Assembly (NCBI GenBank): GCA_964613215.1
Contig: CAZTHK010000005.1
Location: 62,001 to 126,000 of the forward strand
Source: CAZTHK01 sp964613215
GTDB taxonomy: Bacteria; Krumholzibacteriota; Krumholzibacteriia; Krumholzibacteriales; CAZTHK01
Reading direction: 5' to 3'
Length of the DNA: 64,000 nucleotides
Part shown: positions 16,305 to 25,662 of the stretch, one piece after another
Position numbering within the stretch: the stretch's first letter is position 1
How the letters are laid out: each line of letters begins with the position of its first letter
Notes under the pieces: model-generated
Database searches by the model: none
What the model saw: the letters and a program-made list of their open reading frames with translations, nothing else
Told to the model about the DNA's origin: nothing
Position numbers and translations under genes: made by a program

Positions 16305-17573
16305 GTGAAGGATACCAAAGCTTTTATTCTGGCCGGAGGAATGGGGACCAGGCTGAGTGTACTTACCCGCTACCGGGCCAAGCCGGCAGTGCCCTTTGCC
16401 GGCAAGTACCGTATCATAGATTTCGCTTTGACCAACTGTGTTCATTCCCGGCTGGAGGAGATATATGTATTGACCCAGTACAGTTCCCGGTCACTGGTCA
16501 GGCATCTGGGTATCGGTAAGCCCTGGGACCTGGACCACAGGACCGGTGGCCTTAAGATATTGAATCCAAGATTGGGTTACCAGTCCGCTGACTGGTACAT
16601 GGGAACCGCTGATGCCCTGTATCAGAACATACCAATATTGACTGAATTGGATTGCCGGTATGTTCTCATTCTGGCAGGAGATCATGTTTACCGGATGGAT
16701 TATAACCTGTTCCTCGATTCGCATATACGATCCGGCAAACCGGCATCCCTGGGTGTGGTGGAGGTTCCCCGGAAGCTGATTCCGGAGTTTGGTATAATCA
16801 CCGCGGATTCAAAGGGGAACATACGTAAGTTCGAAGAAAAACCGGATCATTCACAAAGCCGCCTGGCTTCCATGGGAATATACATCTTCGACAGGGAATT
16901 CCTTATCGAGAAGATGGAAGAGATAAAGAGGGTTCACTCAGATCTTGATTTCGGCAAGCACATAGTGCCTCATCTTGTTCAGGAAAAGCTTATTTCAGCA
17001 TACCGGTTCGATGGATACTGGCTGGATGTAGGGACTGTGGAGGGCTACTATTCAGCCAGCATGAAGCTTCTGTCCGGGAATCCGCCACTTAAATTATACG
17101 GAGGGAAGGTGCCCTCGGTGGAAACTGTCCCGGATATATATCCATCTGCACTGATAAAAAAGAGCGGGGGGGTTAACCGGTCTATGGTCTGTAATGGATG
17201 TGTTATAACCGGCCGGGTTGATTCTTCACTGCTGTCACCCGGAGTTATAGTGGAGGATGGGGCAAAGGTGGAAAACTCCATCATATTCAATGACTGCCGG
17301 ATTAAAAAGGGTGCCTCTGTGAGAAACTGTATTATAGATAAAAGGTCGGAGGTGGGGGAAGATTGCCGGGTAGGTTACGGCGACAGGAGGACAGTAAACA
17401 AGCTTCAACCCGGGTACCTTAACTTCGGGGTTACCCTTATAGGCCGTCAGACTATCATACCGGCGGGTATGAAGGTGGGGGCAAACTGTCTGCTTTGTGG
17501 TTCACGCAGAAGGGGTACCGTTCCTTTCAGAGACCTGGATGATGGAGAATATTATCTGGCCAATGAATCCTAG
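16305..17573 (+). CDS. glgC: glucose-1-phosphate adenylyltransferase
   Basis: A 422-residue enzyme making ADP-glucose from ATP and glucose-1-phosphate for glycogen or other alpha-glucan synthesis. It carries the unmodified loop AGGMGTRLSVLT, RYRAKPAVPFAGKYRIIDFA, the metal site AGDHVYRMDY, the Glc-1-P motif FEEKPDH and a hexapeptide beta-helix (from about residue 290). GTG start at 16305, two bases after the paralogue's stop; the ATG at 16303 is out of use because it is followed directly by TGA. No glycogen synthase or branching enzyme is in the window. Convergent with the transglycosylase gene, with only 8 bases between the stop codons. Confidence 0.92.
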   Translation: MKDTKAFILAGGMGTRLSVLTRYRAKPAVPFAGKYRIIDFALTNCVHSRLEEIYVLTQYSSRSLVRHLGIGKPWDLDHRTGGLKILNPRLGYQSADWYMGTADALYQNIPILTELDCRYVLILAGDHVYRMDYNLFLDSHIRSGKPASLGVVEVPRKLIPEFGIITADSKGNIRKFEEKPDHSQSRLASMGIYIFDREFLIEKMEEIKRVHSDLDFGKHIVPHLVQEKLISAYRFDGYWLDVGTVEGYYSASMKLLSGNPPLKLYGGKVPSVETVPDIYPSALIKKSGGVNRSMVCNGCVITGRVDSSLLSPGVIVEDGAKVENSIIFNDCRIKKGASVRNCIIDKRSEVGEDCRVGYGDRRTVNKLQPGYLNFGVTLIGRQTIIPAGMKVGANCLLCGSRRRGTVPFRDLDDGEYYLANES

Positions 17574-17581
17574 AGATAAGC

Positions 17582-19390
17582 CTAATCTGTCCAGATAGTA
17601 ATCCGGTCACCCGGGAAAAGGCGGTTCCGGTCTATCCCCCTGTTCCAGGAGAGGATATCCGAGATACGGGTGCGGTAATTTCTGCTTATGGAGCTGAGGG
17701 TTTCTCCCTTTTCAACTATATGAATGATCTTTTTGCTTCCCGGTGATACCGAATCCGGCCGGTCAGCGGGATTCCCTCCCTCCGGCGGGTAATCTCTTCC
17801 CGGCGGCAGGTAAATGACCAGTTTTTCCCCGGGATGAATAATGTGTGAATATCTCAGATCATTCCATCCGCGTAGCCTGCTCAGTCCTACCCCCGCCCTA
17901 TCTGCAATCTCACTGAGAGTATCGTTGTCCTTTACCGTATAGATGATCTTCTTGTGACCGGAGGGAGCCCTGTGCTTCCTGATGGTTATCTTTTCCGGAA
18001 GATCCGGAGCGGTTTGGTAGGATGGTTCTATAGGGTTCCCGGGAGAGGGATTGGCATCCTTTACCGGTATCATGAGTAGCTTGCCGGCTCTCATTCTCCG
18101 CGGGTTGCCGATCTTATTTATCCTCTGCAGTTCGGCCACCGAAATATCATATCTTGAAGATAACTGTGAGAGGGTTTCGCCCCTTCTGAGGGTATGCCGG
18201 TGCCAGGAGACTCTCTCGGATGGAGGTATGGAAGCCAGAGCCGCCAGGCATTTTTCTCTGGTGCCGGGAGGAATCTTTACCTCTACTTCCATATCCGGCG
18301 GAGTGGCCCATCTTTTGAAGGCGGGATTAAGATTCTTTATCTCCATCACCGTACAACCGGCGGCTTTTGCCAGGGTCCTGAGGCTGGTGGAGTTGCGGAT
18401 GGTCACGGTATCGAAACGGTAGGGTTCCACCGATGATTTCATAAATCCATATTTTCCCGGATTTCTTCCTATCTCAAGGGCGGCCATGTACTTGGGAACG
18501 AACCACCTGGTCTGGCTGGGCAGTCGAAGCCTCCAGAAGTCATCTGTCTTCTGGCGGGATATGGCGTATGCTACCCGGTACTCACCAGCATTATACCCCG
18601 CCAGAGCAAGTTTCCAGTCTCCGAATATGTTATGAAGATGCTTAAGATAGTGGGCTGCTGCATAGGTTGAAGCTACAATATCCCTTCGCTCGTCGATCCA
18701 CCAGTTTATACGCAGACCGAATACCCGGGCGGTACCGGCCATGAACTGCCACGGACCCACCGCTTCCATGTTAGATCTGGCTTTAAAGTTCAATCCGCTT
18801 TCGATAACCGCCAGGTAGATAATGTCACGGGGTACTTCACACTTTACCAGAACAGGTTCAATGGTATCCCTGTACTTCTCCAACCGCTGCAGCCATCGTC
18901 TGAAATGTCTCTTGCCCTTGCCTGTGAAGTACTTAATGAAACGTTCTGTCTTCCAGTTCAGAACCACCTCCATTTCCTCCTCCACCACATGATTTCTGGC
19001 GATGGAATCAATTACCGCTGAAATATTTTCTCTGGTGTATGTCCATAGCGTACCCTCCAGAACCCTGTGTCTTAGATCCATGATTTCGATTTCCAGCCTT
19101 TCCAGGTATTCACATATTTCCGGGGTAGATGATTCAGCGCTGAGATTTCCCACCGTGGCGAGAAGATCCGAGGTGAGAAAAAGACAGGATTCCAGATCTC
19201 CAAGGTGATAGTAGGCGTTTGCACGGTCGAACTGTTTCTGCAGATGAAAGAGATGTGGATGGAGGAAGTACAGCTCCACATTCTGTTCTTCGGAGGCGGA
19301 CTGCTCATCTTCGACCTTCAGCGAATGAGCGCATCCGAAGAGGAGGGATGCTAAGACCGCGAAAATTATTGTTTTATCGATTGATCTCAT
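17582..19390 (-). CDS. MltD-like membrane-bound lytic murein transglycosylase with three LysM repeats
   Basis: A 602-residue lipoprotein. Its signal peptide ends in a lipobox (LLFGC, Cys about residue 20). An alpha-helical region is followed by the SLT domain (about 185-310) with the catalytic Glu in AVIESGLNF, GPWQFMAGTA and AGYNAGEYRV, as in the MltD/family 1D enzymes. Three LysM modules follow (RRGETLSQLSSRY, KDNDTLSEIADRA, EKGETLSSISRNY). It should cleave peptidoglycan glycan strands at the outer-membrane inner face. ATG 19390 is chosen because GGAGA lies 8-10 bases upstream; the TTG at 19405 overlaps that site. Confidence 0.93.
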   Translation of the reverse strand: MRSIDKTIIFAVLASLLFGCAHSLKVEDEQSASEEQNVELYFLHPHLFHLQKQFDRANAYYHLGDLESCLFLTSDLLATVGNLSAESSTPEICEYLERLEIEIMDLRHRVLEGTLWTYTRENISAVIDSIARNHVVEEEMEVVLNWKTERFIKYFTGKGKRHFRRWLQRLEKYRDTIEPVLVKCEVPRDIIYLAVIESGLNFKARSNMEAVGPWQFMAGTARVFGLRINWWIDERRDIVASTYAAAHYLKHLHNIFGDWKLALAGYNAGEYRVAYAISRQKTDDFWRLRLPSQTRWFVPKYMAALEIGRNPGKYGFMKSSVEPYRFDTVTIRNSTSLRTLAKAAGCTVMEIKNLNPAFKRWATPPDMEVEVKIPPGTREKCLAALASIPPSERVSWHRHTLRRGETLSQLSSRYDISVAELQRINKIGNPRRMRAGKLLMIPVKDANPSPGNPIEPSYQTAPDLPEKITIRKHRAPSGHKKIIYTVKDNDTLSEIADRAGVGLSRLRGWNDLRYSHIIHPGEKLVIYLPPGRDYPPEGGNPADRPDSVSPGSKKIIHIVEKGETLSSISRNYRTRISDILSWNRGIDRNRLFPGDRITIWTD

Positions 19391-19416
19391 ATGCAGTTTC
19401 TCCAATTATCAGGCAC

Positions 19417-19445
19417 AATATACACAATTTCGGAAGCCCGTTCAA
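19417..19445 (-). promoter_or_regulatory. promoter of the MltD-like gene
   Basis: On the minus strand: TTGAAC (19445-19440, 4/6) and TATATT (19422-19417, 5/6) with a 17-base spacer, about 30 bases before ATG 19390. Confidence 0.5.
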
Positions 19446-19561
19446 GTAACTGAATAATTATATTATGCTGCCGGAATCTTTCTCAACAATCAATCCGGTT
19501 AAGAAGATTTGCCAGATGAATTAAAATTCAGCAAGATTTGTACAAATTCAATGTTTATAAA

Positions 19562-19609
19562 GTATGAGGCGCCATTTATTATCAGAACTATTCATTTGAG
19601 CCCTCATAC
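19562..19609. repeat. wide inverted repeat in front of the ECF sigma gene
   Basis: GTATGAGG (19562-19569) and CCTCATAC (19602-19609) are perfect complementary arms of 8 bases, 32 bases apart, ending 20 bases before ATG 19630. They could form a leader hairpin beside the ribosome site or mark a regulator site. Confidence 0.5.
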
Positions 19610-19629
19610 CGGAACAGGAAAGCAAGAAA

Positions 19630-20187
19630 ATGGATGAGCGGTATATCATAAAGAAAGTAAAAGAGGGCGACCAATATGCCTTTAAAAAGCTTTTCCAGAA
19701 GTATCAGGATTATGTTTTCAATATCTGTTACCGGATGACCGGTAACCGTCATGATGCCGAAGATACCACCCAGGATGTGTTCATCAAGATTTTCCATTCC
19801 ATCGGGAATTTCCGCGGAGACTCCGCTGTTAAGTCCTGGATCTACAGGATCGCTGTTAATGCCTGTTTGAACCGGGAGCGCCGCAGAAAGCTTACATCCT
19901 GGGTATCCCTGGACTTTCTGATGAATGGCCGTACTGAATTCCAGCCGAGGGATGAAAGTTCATCCCCGGATATTAATCTTGAACAGGCAGAGAGGGAGCG
20001 TATTGTTCAGCAGGCCATCCAGTCCCTCCCCTCCCGCCAGAAGACCGCTCTGGTTCTGCAGCGATATGATGACCTGTCATATCAGCAGATAGCAGAGATA
20101 ATGGAGACAACCACATCGGCGGTGGAATCTCTCATTCACCGGGCCAAGGAAAATCTGTCCCGGAAATTAATAGACCTGATTGAATAA
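19630..20187 (+). CDS. ECF-subfamily RNA polymerase sigma factor
   Basis: A 185-residue SigW/RpoE-type factor with region 2 (FKKLFQKYQDYVFNICYRM, DAEDTTQDVFIKIFHSI, the -10-binding SWIYRIAVNACLN) and region 4 (LPSRQKTALVLQRYDDLSYQQIAEIM, SAVESLIHRAKENL), and no region 3. It is followed by a zinc-finger anti-sigma and a Spy/CpxP-like protein, the usual arrangement for an envelope- or metal-stress sensor, and by an efflux operon that is likely its target. ATG start with AGGAAAG upstream. Confidence 0.95.
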   Translation: MDERYIIKKVKEGDQYAFKKLFQKYQDYVFNICYRMTGNRHDAEDTTQDVFIKIFHSIGNFRGDSAVKSWIYRIAVNACLNRERRRKLTSWVSLDFLMNGRTEFQPRDESSSPDINLEQAERERIVQQAIQSLPSRQKTALVLQRYDDLSYQQIAEIMETTTSAVESLIHRAKENLSRKLIDLIE

Positions 20188-20253
20188 AATCCGGAAATTT
20201 GCGCATGTTTTCTCATCTTCGAGTGTCATAATAATTAGAAAGAGGTAAAAGCC

Positions 20254-20739
20254 ATGAAGCATAAGGCGGTTAAGAAGAAACTGATCCGTTATCTGGACGG
20301 AGATCTGCCGGAGGATGAGCAACTGTTGGTCCGGGAGCATCTCTCCTCCTGCTCCGAATGCAGGAGCAGGTTGAACCGGTTGCAGGAGTTCTGGAAGACC
20401 GACCGGCCGGTTCCCAGGTTAACCGCACCGCCATACCTGTGGAACAGAGTGTCAGAGGGGTTGAGAGAAGGCGAGGAAGAAGCAGGGGTGGCTGGTGTCT
20501 TGGCAAGGCTGTTTCCGTACTTAAGGCCGGTGGCTGCAATGGTGCTGATTCTTGTCACCATCCTGGCCGGTATCCTGATGGGGGAGTATTTCATGGCTGA
20601 CCGGTCTCAGATGTCAGCACAGGGTATCCAGTACAGCACCGTTGAAGAGGAGCTGGGGATGGAATATTTCTCTTTGAATCCCCCCGGATCGATGGTCACT
20701 ACACTGCTCATTGAGGAAGAGGGGGAGAACCTGAGATGA
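20254..20739 (+). CDS. membrane anti-sigma factor with zf-HC2 zinc finger
   Basis: A 161-residue anti-sigma factor. The N-terminal zinc-binding anti-sigma domain has the HxxxCxxC motif (H29, C33, C36 in REHLSSCSECRS). One transmembrane helix spans about residues 93-113 (AAMVLILVTILAGILMGEY), leaving a C-terminal segment of about 48 residues in the periplasm. It should hold the preceding sigma factor inactive at the membrane. Its stop overlaps the next start (ATGA, 20736-20739), so translation is coupled to the periplasmic sensor. Confidence 0.92.
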   Translation: MKHKAVKKKLIRYLDGDLPEDEQLLVREHLSSCSECRSRLNRLQEFWKTDRPVPRLTAPPYLWNRVSEGLREGEEEAGVAGVLARLFPYLRPVAAMVLILVTILAGILMGEYFMADRSQMSAQGIQYSTVEEELGMEYFSLNPPGSMVTTLLIEEEGENLR

Positions 20740-21221
20740 GAAAACGTGTATTTCTATATCTGATAATAGTAATAACCCTGGTAAATGTCTCTGCTCTGGC
20801 GACCATGCTCTACCTTCACTGGCAATCGGCGGATCGATGCAGGGAGGGATGTGGTTTTGAACTGGTAAGGAAAGAGGTGGGACTGTCGGATGAACAGGTG
20901 GACGAATTTCAGTTATACCGCAAACAGTTCCACGCTGATCTGGATTCGCTGAGCAGCCTGCTGCTGAGTGAGCGGGTCAAACTGGCCAGGGAGATAAGCC
21001 GCAGCAATCCTGACAGTACATATTTAAACAGAATCATAGACAGAATAGAAGAGTTACAGCACCAGTCACAGCACCAGGTGATTCGGCATTTTTTCCAGAT
21101 AAAGGAAATAATGACACCGGATCAGCAGAAAAGATTTTTTGAGATTGTGATGGAACGCTTCAGCACTGGTTGCAGGGTGGACGGTTCATCCATGAAAAGG
21201 CTGAACAGGAATAAGAGATAG
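20736..21221 (+). CDS. membrane-anchored Spy/CpxP/CnrX-like periplasmic sensor
   Basis: A 161-residue protein with an N-terminal anchor (about 4-27) and a helical periplasmic domain. The two LTxxQ-type motifs are LSDEQVDEF and MTPDQQKRFF, which define the CpxP/Spy and metal-sensor families. Two Cys (35, 39) follow the anchor and a third is near the C-terminus; several His lie in the central helix (LQHQSQHQVIRHFF), consistent with but not proof of metal binding. It probably reports envelope damage or metal to the anti-sigma factor with which it is translationally coupled, as CnrX does with CnrY in metal resistance systems. Confidence 0.8.
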   Translation: MRKRVFLYLIIVITLVNVSALATMLYLHWQSADRCREGCGFELVRKEVGLSDEQVDEFQLYRKQFHADLDSLSSLLLSERVKLAREISRSNPDSTYLNRIIDRIEELQHQSQHQVIRHFFQIKEIMTPDQQKRFFEIVMERFSTGCRVDGSSMKRLNRNKR

Positions 21222-21249
21222 TTTAACTTCGACTACGAGGGAGATACAG

Positions 21250-22584
21250 GTGCAGGGTATAGCGAACAGGGTAATGGCAGTGATAATACTGGTTATGTTT
21301 TTATCCCCCCAATCACTGGCAGATTCTGGAGAGGCCCTGGTACTGACTCTGGAAGAGTGTATTGACAGGGCAATCAGGAATAACCCCGATCTCAAATCCA
21401 TTCATTTGGAGGTGGAGGGTAGTGAAGAACGGATCCGTGAGGAGAGGGCGGCATACTATCCCTGGCTGGATATCAGCGCCTCCGCCGGTTACTATGACGG
21501 TAGCAGTTTTTCCCGGAGTGGGGGAACCGGTTACCGAAAGGAGTACAGTACCGGTATACATGCAGGTTACACCCTTTTCGATGGTTTCCGGAGAAAAGCA
21601 TCCAATGATGCCGCCCATGCCGATTACCGGGCATGGAGGGAACAGTATAACCAGGAACGTGATAATCTGATAGGTGAGGTTACGGAAGCCTACTACCGGC
21701 TGCTGCAGACCAGGCGTATGGTGGAGGTGGCTGAGAAATCTCTTAAACGTTCGGATATCCATCTGGATTTTGCCAGGGCCCGTTTCCGTAACGGTCTGGC
21801 GTCAAGGGCCGATGTGCTTAAGGCAAGGGTTGAGCGTTCTAACGCCGAGCTGGCCATGATCCGGGCCAGAAATAACAGGCTGGCTGCTGCCGGGCATCTG
21901 AATGTCCTGCTGGGAAGGCCGGCTCAGAGACGCATTAGTATTTATGATGATTTGGAAATTGGAATGTCCGATCTTTCCCTGGATTCGTCGATGGTTAGAG
22001 TGGAAGCTGAACAGCTGATCCAGGCGGCCTTTCAGTCCAGGCCGGAAATGATCAGCCTGAGTGAGCGGATAGATTCGCAGAGAGCTGCTGTTACTCTGGC
22101 CCGCAGTGACTATTTCCCCACTGTCTCACTGGACGGCAGTTACAGTCTGACCGGTGAGGATCCTTCCGATATGAAGGGTTCCACTTATCTGGGCTTAAGT
22201 ATGAGCTTGCCCCTCTTCCGCGGATTCGCACGTCCCGCCGTTACCGGGCAGGCTTACCTGTCCCTTAACAATCTTCAGAATCAACTGGAATCGCTGCGTA
22301 ACAGGATCAGCCTGGAGGTGTGGGAGGCATATCTGTCAGTGAAAGAGGCTCACCAGCGTAATCTCAGCAGCGAGATATACTACCGGGATGCCAGAGAAAA
22401 TCTGCGTATTGCCGAGGGGGAATACAGGGAGGGAGTGGGTTCTATGCTGGATGTCATCGATGCTGAAACAGCACTGGTAACTGCCGAGGAGAGTTACATC
22501 GATGCCCTTGTCGATTTCAGGATTGCTATGGCCGAACTTAAAAGATCTGTGGGAAGAAAAGATATCGGGGTGATTATCCAATGA
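21250..22584 (+). CDS. TolC-family outer-membrane efflux protein
   Basis: A 444-residue TolC-type protein with a signal peptide (about 1-25), two OEP repeats and long coiled-coil helices (ELAMIRARNNRLAAAGHLN, RNRISLEVWEAYLSVKEA) and the conserved GxxxxLDVIDAE region (GVGSMLDVIDAE). It should provide the outer-membrane channel for the tripartite efflux pump formed with the following genes. GTG start at 21250. It overlaps the adaptor gene by 4 bases. The stress genes lie 28 bases upstream, so a single operon from 19630 is likely. Confidence 0.92.
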   Translation: MQGIANRVMAVIILVMFLSPQSLADSGEALVLTLEECIDRAIRNNPDLKSIHLEVEGSEERIREERAAYYPWLDISASAGYYDGSSFSRSGGTGYRKEYSTGIHAGYTLFDGFRRKASNDAAHADYRAWREQYNQERDNLIGEVTEAYYRLLQTRRMVEVAEKSLKRSDIHLDFARARFRNGLASRADVLKARVERSNAELAMIRARNNRLAAAGHLNVLLGRPAQRRISIYDDLEIGMSDLSLDSSMVRVEAEQLIQAAFQSRPEMISLSERIDSQRAAVTLARSDYFPTVSLDGSYSLTGEDPSDMKGSTYLGLSMSLPLFRGFARPAVTGQAYLSLNNLQNQLESLRNRISLEVWEAYLSVKEAHQRNLSSEIYYRDARENLRIAEGEYREGVGSMLDVIDAETALVTAEESYIDALVDFRIAMAELKRSVGRKDIGVIIQ

Positions 22585-23636
22585 GAAAAAAGGGATACTA
22601 TGTAGCAGCAGCTGTGGTGGCAGCAGTGGCAGTGGTTGTAATGATGGCGGGGTCGTTTCTGGGAGAAGAGCAGAATAAGTACAGGGATTACCGTACCGTT
22701 TCTGTATCCCGGAGAGATATCAGTGCCACTGTTCTGGCCACCGGTATTATAAAGCCCAAGGTAGGTGCTGAGGTGAAGGTAGGCTCGAGGGTATCAGGCA
22801 TAGTCGAAAAACTGCATGCCAATATAGGTGATGTGGTAGAGAAGGGAGAGCTGATTGCCCAGCTGGATCCCACCGAACTGAAGGCTAAATATAACCAGGC
22901 CGGGGCGGCACTGGAGAATGCCCGGGCAAATTATCATTATGCAGAGATGGATTTGAAAAGGCAGAAATCCCTGTTGGAGCAGAACTTTATTTCACAGAAT
23001 CAGTATGATCTTGCGGAGAAGTCATTCGAAATCAACCGGGCTCAGTATCAGCAGGCCGAAGCTAACCTCGCCTACGCCAGGGTACAGCTGGATTATACCA
23101 GAATAACAGCTCCCATTACCGGGGTGGTGGCTTCTGTATCCACCCAGGAGGGGGAGACGGTGGCAGCCAGCTTTTCAGCCCCTACCTTCGTCAATATCAT
23201 AGACCTGAGCCGCCTGGAAGTATGGGCATATGTGGATGAAACCGATATCGGCCGGGTAACGGTAGGGCAGGAAGCTACCTTCACTGTGGATACATATATG
23301 GATACCGATTTCGAGGGAACCATGACTGCCATATACCCTAAAGCGGTCATCCAGGATAATGTGGTCAATTACGTTGCCACCATAGATATTGATGATTTCA
23401 GGGATAAACAGCTCCGGCCCGAGATGACCACCACGGTGACCATATACCTGGATACCAGGGAGGATGTGCTTACCATTCCTACCACCGCTCTGAAAAGGGA
23501 GGGTGGAGATATGACCGTGACTGTTCTGGAGAATGGGCAGATGAAGTCCAGAAGGGTAAGAACAGGCTGGTCCAGTGGAGGATATACCGAGATAAGGGAG
23601 GGATTGGAGGAGAGTGATAAAGTGTTAATAGAATAA
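22581..23636 (+). CDS. HlyD/MacA-family periplasmic adaptor
   Basis: A 351-residue membrane-fusion protein. One N-terminal helix (about 6-24) anchors it; lipoyl halves flank a coiled-coil hairpin (VEKLHANIGDVVEKGELIAQ for the first half, LDYTRITAPITGVVAS for the second), then beta-barrel and membrane-proximal domains (LRPEMTTTVTIYLDT). It links the ABC transporter to the TolC-type channel. Its start overlaps the TolC stop (ATGA), and 68 bases separate it from the ATPase gene. Confidence 0.92.
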   Translation: MRKKGYYVAAAVVAAVAVVVMMAGSFLGEEQNKYRDYRTVSVSRRDISATVLATGIIKPKVGAEVKVGSRVSGIVEKLHANIGDVVEKGELIAQLDPTELKAKYNQAGAALENARANYHYAEMDLKRQKSLLEQNFISQNQYDLAEKSFEINRAQYQQAEANLAYARVQLDYTRITAPITGVVASVSTQEGETVAASFSAPTFVNIIDLSRLEVWAYVDETDIGRVTVGQEATFTVDTYMDTDFEGTMTAIYPKAVIQDNVVNYVATIDIDDFRDKQLRPEMTTTVTIYLDTREDVLTIPTTALKREGGDMTVTVLENGQMKSRRVRTGWSSGGYTEIREGLEESDKVLIE

Positions 23637-23704
23637 CCGGCAAGGAATTTTATGTTTTCTTTCGACTTATCAATCAATCCATGAACAACAAGGAGAGAGG
23701 AATA

Positions 23705-24448
23705 ATGAAAACCATCGTTAGATCCGAAAATGTAAGCAAGGTATATCAGAAAGCCGGGAGTTTGCCCGTCCATGCTCTGCAGGAGGTGTCGGTTGATATC
23801 GGAGAGGGGCAATTTGTATCCATCATGGGTGCTTCCGGTTCTGGTAAATCCACCCTGATGAATATACTGGGTTGCCTGGACAGGCCCACCACCGGCAGAG
23901 TGATACTGGATGGCGACATGGTAAGTGAACTGGAGGATGAAGAACTGGCTCATATCCGGAACCGGAAGATCGGTTTTGTTTTCCAGACATTCAATCTTCT
24001 GCCCAGAACCAGTGCCCTGGAAAATGTGGAACTCCCCCTGATTTATTCCGATCTGGAGAACATCGAAGGAAAGGCTGAACAGGCCCTGGAGAATGTAGGA
24101 CTGGCAGACCGTATCCATCACCATCCCAGTGAGCTCTCCGGCGGGCAGCAGCAGAGGGTTGCCATAGCCCGGGCACTGGTCAATGATCCGGAAATTATTC
24201 TGGCGGATGAACCCACCGGCAATCTGGATACCCGTGCCGGTTACGAGATTATGGCTTTATTTCAGGATTTGAACAGTCAGGGACGCACCATTGTAGTGGT
24301 AACACATGAACATGATATCGCCAGGTATGCTTCCAGAATTATCAAGGTTGCGGATGGAAGGATAGTAAGCGATGAAGTTAATCCGGAAGTCAAGCAGGCT
24401 GATCAGGAATTGAGCAGGTTGCCCGGGACAGAGGAGGTAAGAACATGA
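23705..24448 (+). CDS. MacB/LolD-type ABC transporter ATP-binding protein
   Basis: A 247-residue ATPase: Walker A GASGSGKST, Q-loop VFQTFNLLPR, signature LSGGQQQRVAIARAL, Walker B IILADEPTGNLD and H-loop VTHEHD. In this subfamily the ATPase powers conformational (mechanotransmission) change rather than classical transport. ATG 23705 is chosen because GGAGAGAGG lies just upstream; the longer frame from 23681 would include that site within the coding part. It overlaps the first permease by 4 bases. Confidence 0.95.
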   Translation: MKTIVRSENVSKVYQKAGSLPVHALQEVSVDIGEGQFVSIMGASGSGKSTLMNILGCLDRPTTGRVILDGDMVSELEDEELAHIRNRKIGFVFQTFNLLPRTSALENVELPLIYSDLENIEGKAEQALENVGLADRIHHHPSELSGGQQQRVAIARALVNDPEIILADEPTGNLDTRAGYEIMALFQDLNSQGRTIVVVTHEHDIARYASRIIKVADGRIVSDEVNPEVKQADQELSRLPGTEEVRT

Positions 24449-25662
24449 AGAATTCAAGGATTATCAAATCGGCCTTCCTGGGTCTGAGCAGGAATAAGAC
24501 GCGTACCTTTCTGATGATGCTGGGAATCATCATTGGTATAACCGCCATAACCATGGTAATTTCTATCGGACTCGGAGCAGAAAAGAGGGTGATGAAAAGG
24601 GTGAAGAAGTTCGGGCTGGAGAGCATGATGATATTTGCGGGAGGTGGAAGGCAGATGGGACAACCATCCTCGGGAAAACCGACCACCACTCTTACCGAAA
24701 GGGATGCTGGGGCGATCAGGGACCAGATCCCCGGAGTAGAAGATGTGGCACCCTTCAACCGGAAGGGAGACGGTATGGTTAAATACCAGGAAAAATCAGT
24801 GACCACGCGTGTATTCGGAGTCACCCCCTCCTGGGCTCCGGTCTGGGACTGGTATGCCCGGCGGGGAAGGTTTATTCAGCCCGAGGATCAGTCCACCAGG
24901 GCCAGGGTTTGTGTAATCGGTCCCACCCTGCAGAAAGATCTGATGGGTGAAGAAGACCCTATAGGAAAACAGATCCGTATAGCTAACGTTCCCTTTGAGG
25001 TGGTGGGAATAATGGAAACCCGGGGCACCAGCCCGGGTGGGGGGGATATGGATAACAGGGTCTATATCCCACTGTCCACCTTCATGCGAAGAGTGGCTAA
25101 TGTTGATTATATCGCCGGAATCAAAACCCGGCTTAACTCCAGGGCCGATCTCGAGCATACTCCCGCTTCGATAAGGAGCCTGCTGAGACAGAGGCACAGC
25201 CTGGCACCCGGAGAGCCGGATGATTTCCGGGTGATCACACCCACCGAGGTAACTGAAATGGCAGGAAAAGTAGCCGGTACATTCAATATATTCCTGGTAG
25301 TGGTGGCGGCTGTATCACTGATAGCGGGCGGTTTCGTGATTGCCAATATAATGCTCATATCGGTAAGCAGGAGAAAGAGTGAAATCGGGCTGCGTAAGGC
25401 TATCGGGGCTGAAAACAGGAATATCCGCTTCCAGTTCATGCTGGAGACCCTGGTGGTGACCCTTGCCGGCGGGGTTGCCGGTATTGTTCTGGGATTTCTG
25501 GGTGCCCTGATCTTCAGGAATGTGACCGGCACACCGGTTTCGGTCTCCTGGGAGAGCATTGCGGCAGGGGTGGCCTTTTCAGCGGCAGTGGGATTGATAG
25601 CCGGTATCCAGCCAGCCAGGCGTGCATCCAGGCTTCAGCCCATAGAGGCCCTCAGAAGTTGA
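24445..25662 (+). CDS. MacB-type (FtsX-like) ABC permease, first copy
   Basis: A 405-residue permease with an N-terminal helix (MMLGIIIGITAITMVISIG), a large periplasmic MacB-PCD domain (about 45-260), and three C-terminal helices (FNIFLVVVAAVSLIAGGFV onward) with the conserved RRKSEIGLRKAIGAE coupling loop and the final QPARRASRLQPIEALRS. Without its own ATPase domain it must use the gene product at 23705. The start overlaps the ATPase stop. Confidence 0.93.
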   Translation: MKNSRIIKSAFLGLSRNKTRTFLMMLGIIIGITAITMVISIGLGAEKRVMKRVKKFGLESMMIFAGGGRQMGQPSSGKPTTTLTERDAGAIRDQIPGVEDVAPFNRKGDGMVKYQEKSVTTRVFGVTPSWAPVWDWYARRGRFIQPEDQSTRARVCVIGPTLQKDLMGEEDPIGKQIRIANVPFEVVGIMETRGTSPGGGDMDNRVYIPLSTFMRRVANVDYIAGIKTRLNSRADLEHTPASIRSLLRQRHSLAPGEPDDFRVITPTEVTEMAGKVAGTFNIFLVVVAAVSLIAGGFVIANIMLISVSRRKSEIGLRKAIGAENRNIRFQFMLETLVVTLAGGVAGIVLGFLGALIFRNVTGTPVSVSWESIAAGVAFSAAVGLIAGIQPARRASRLQPIEALRS

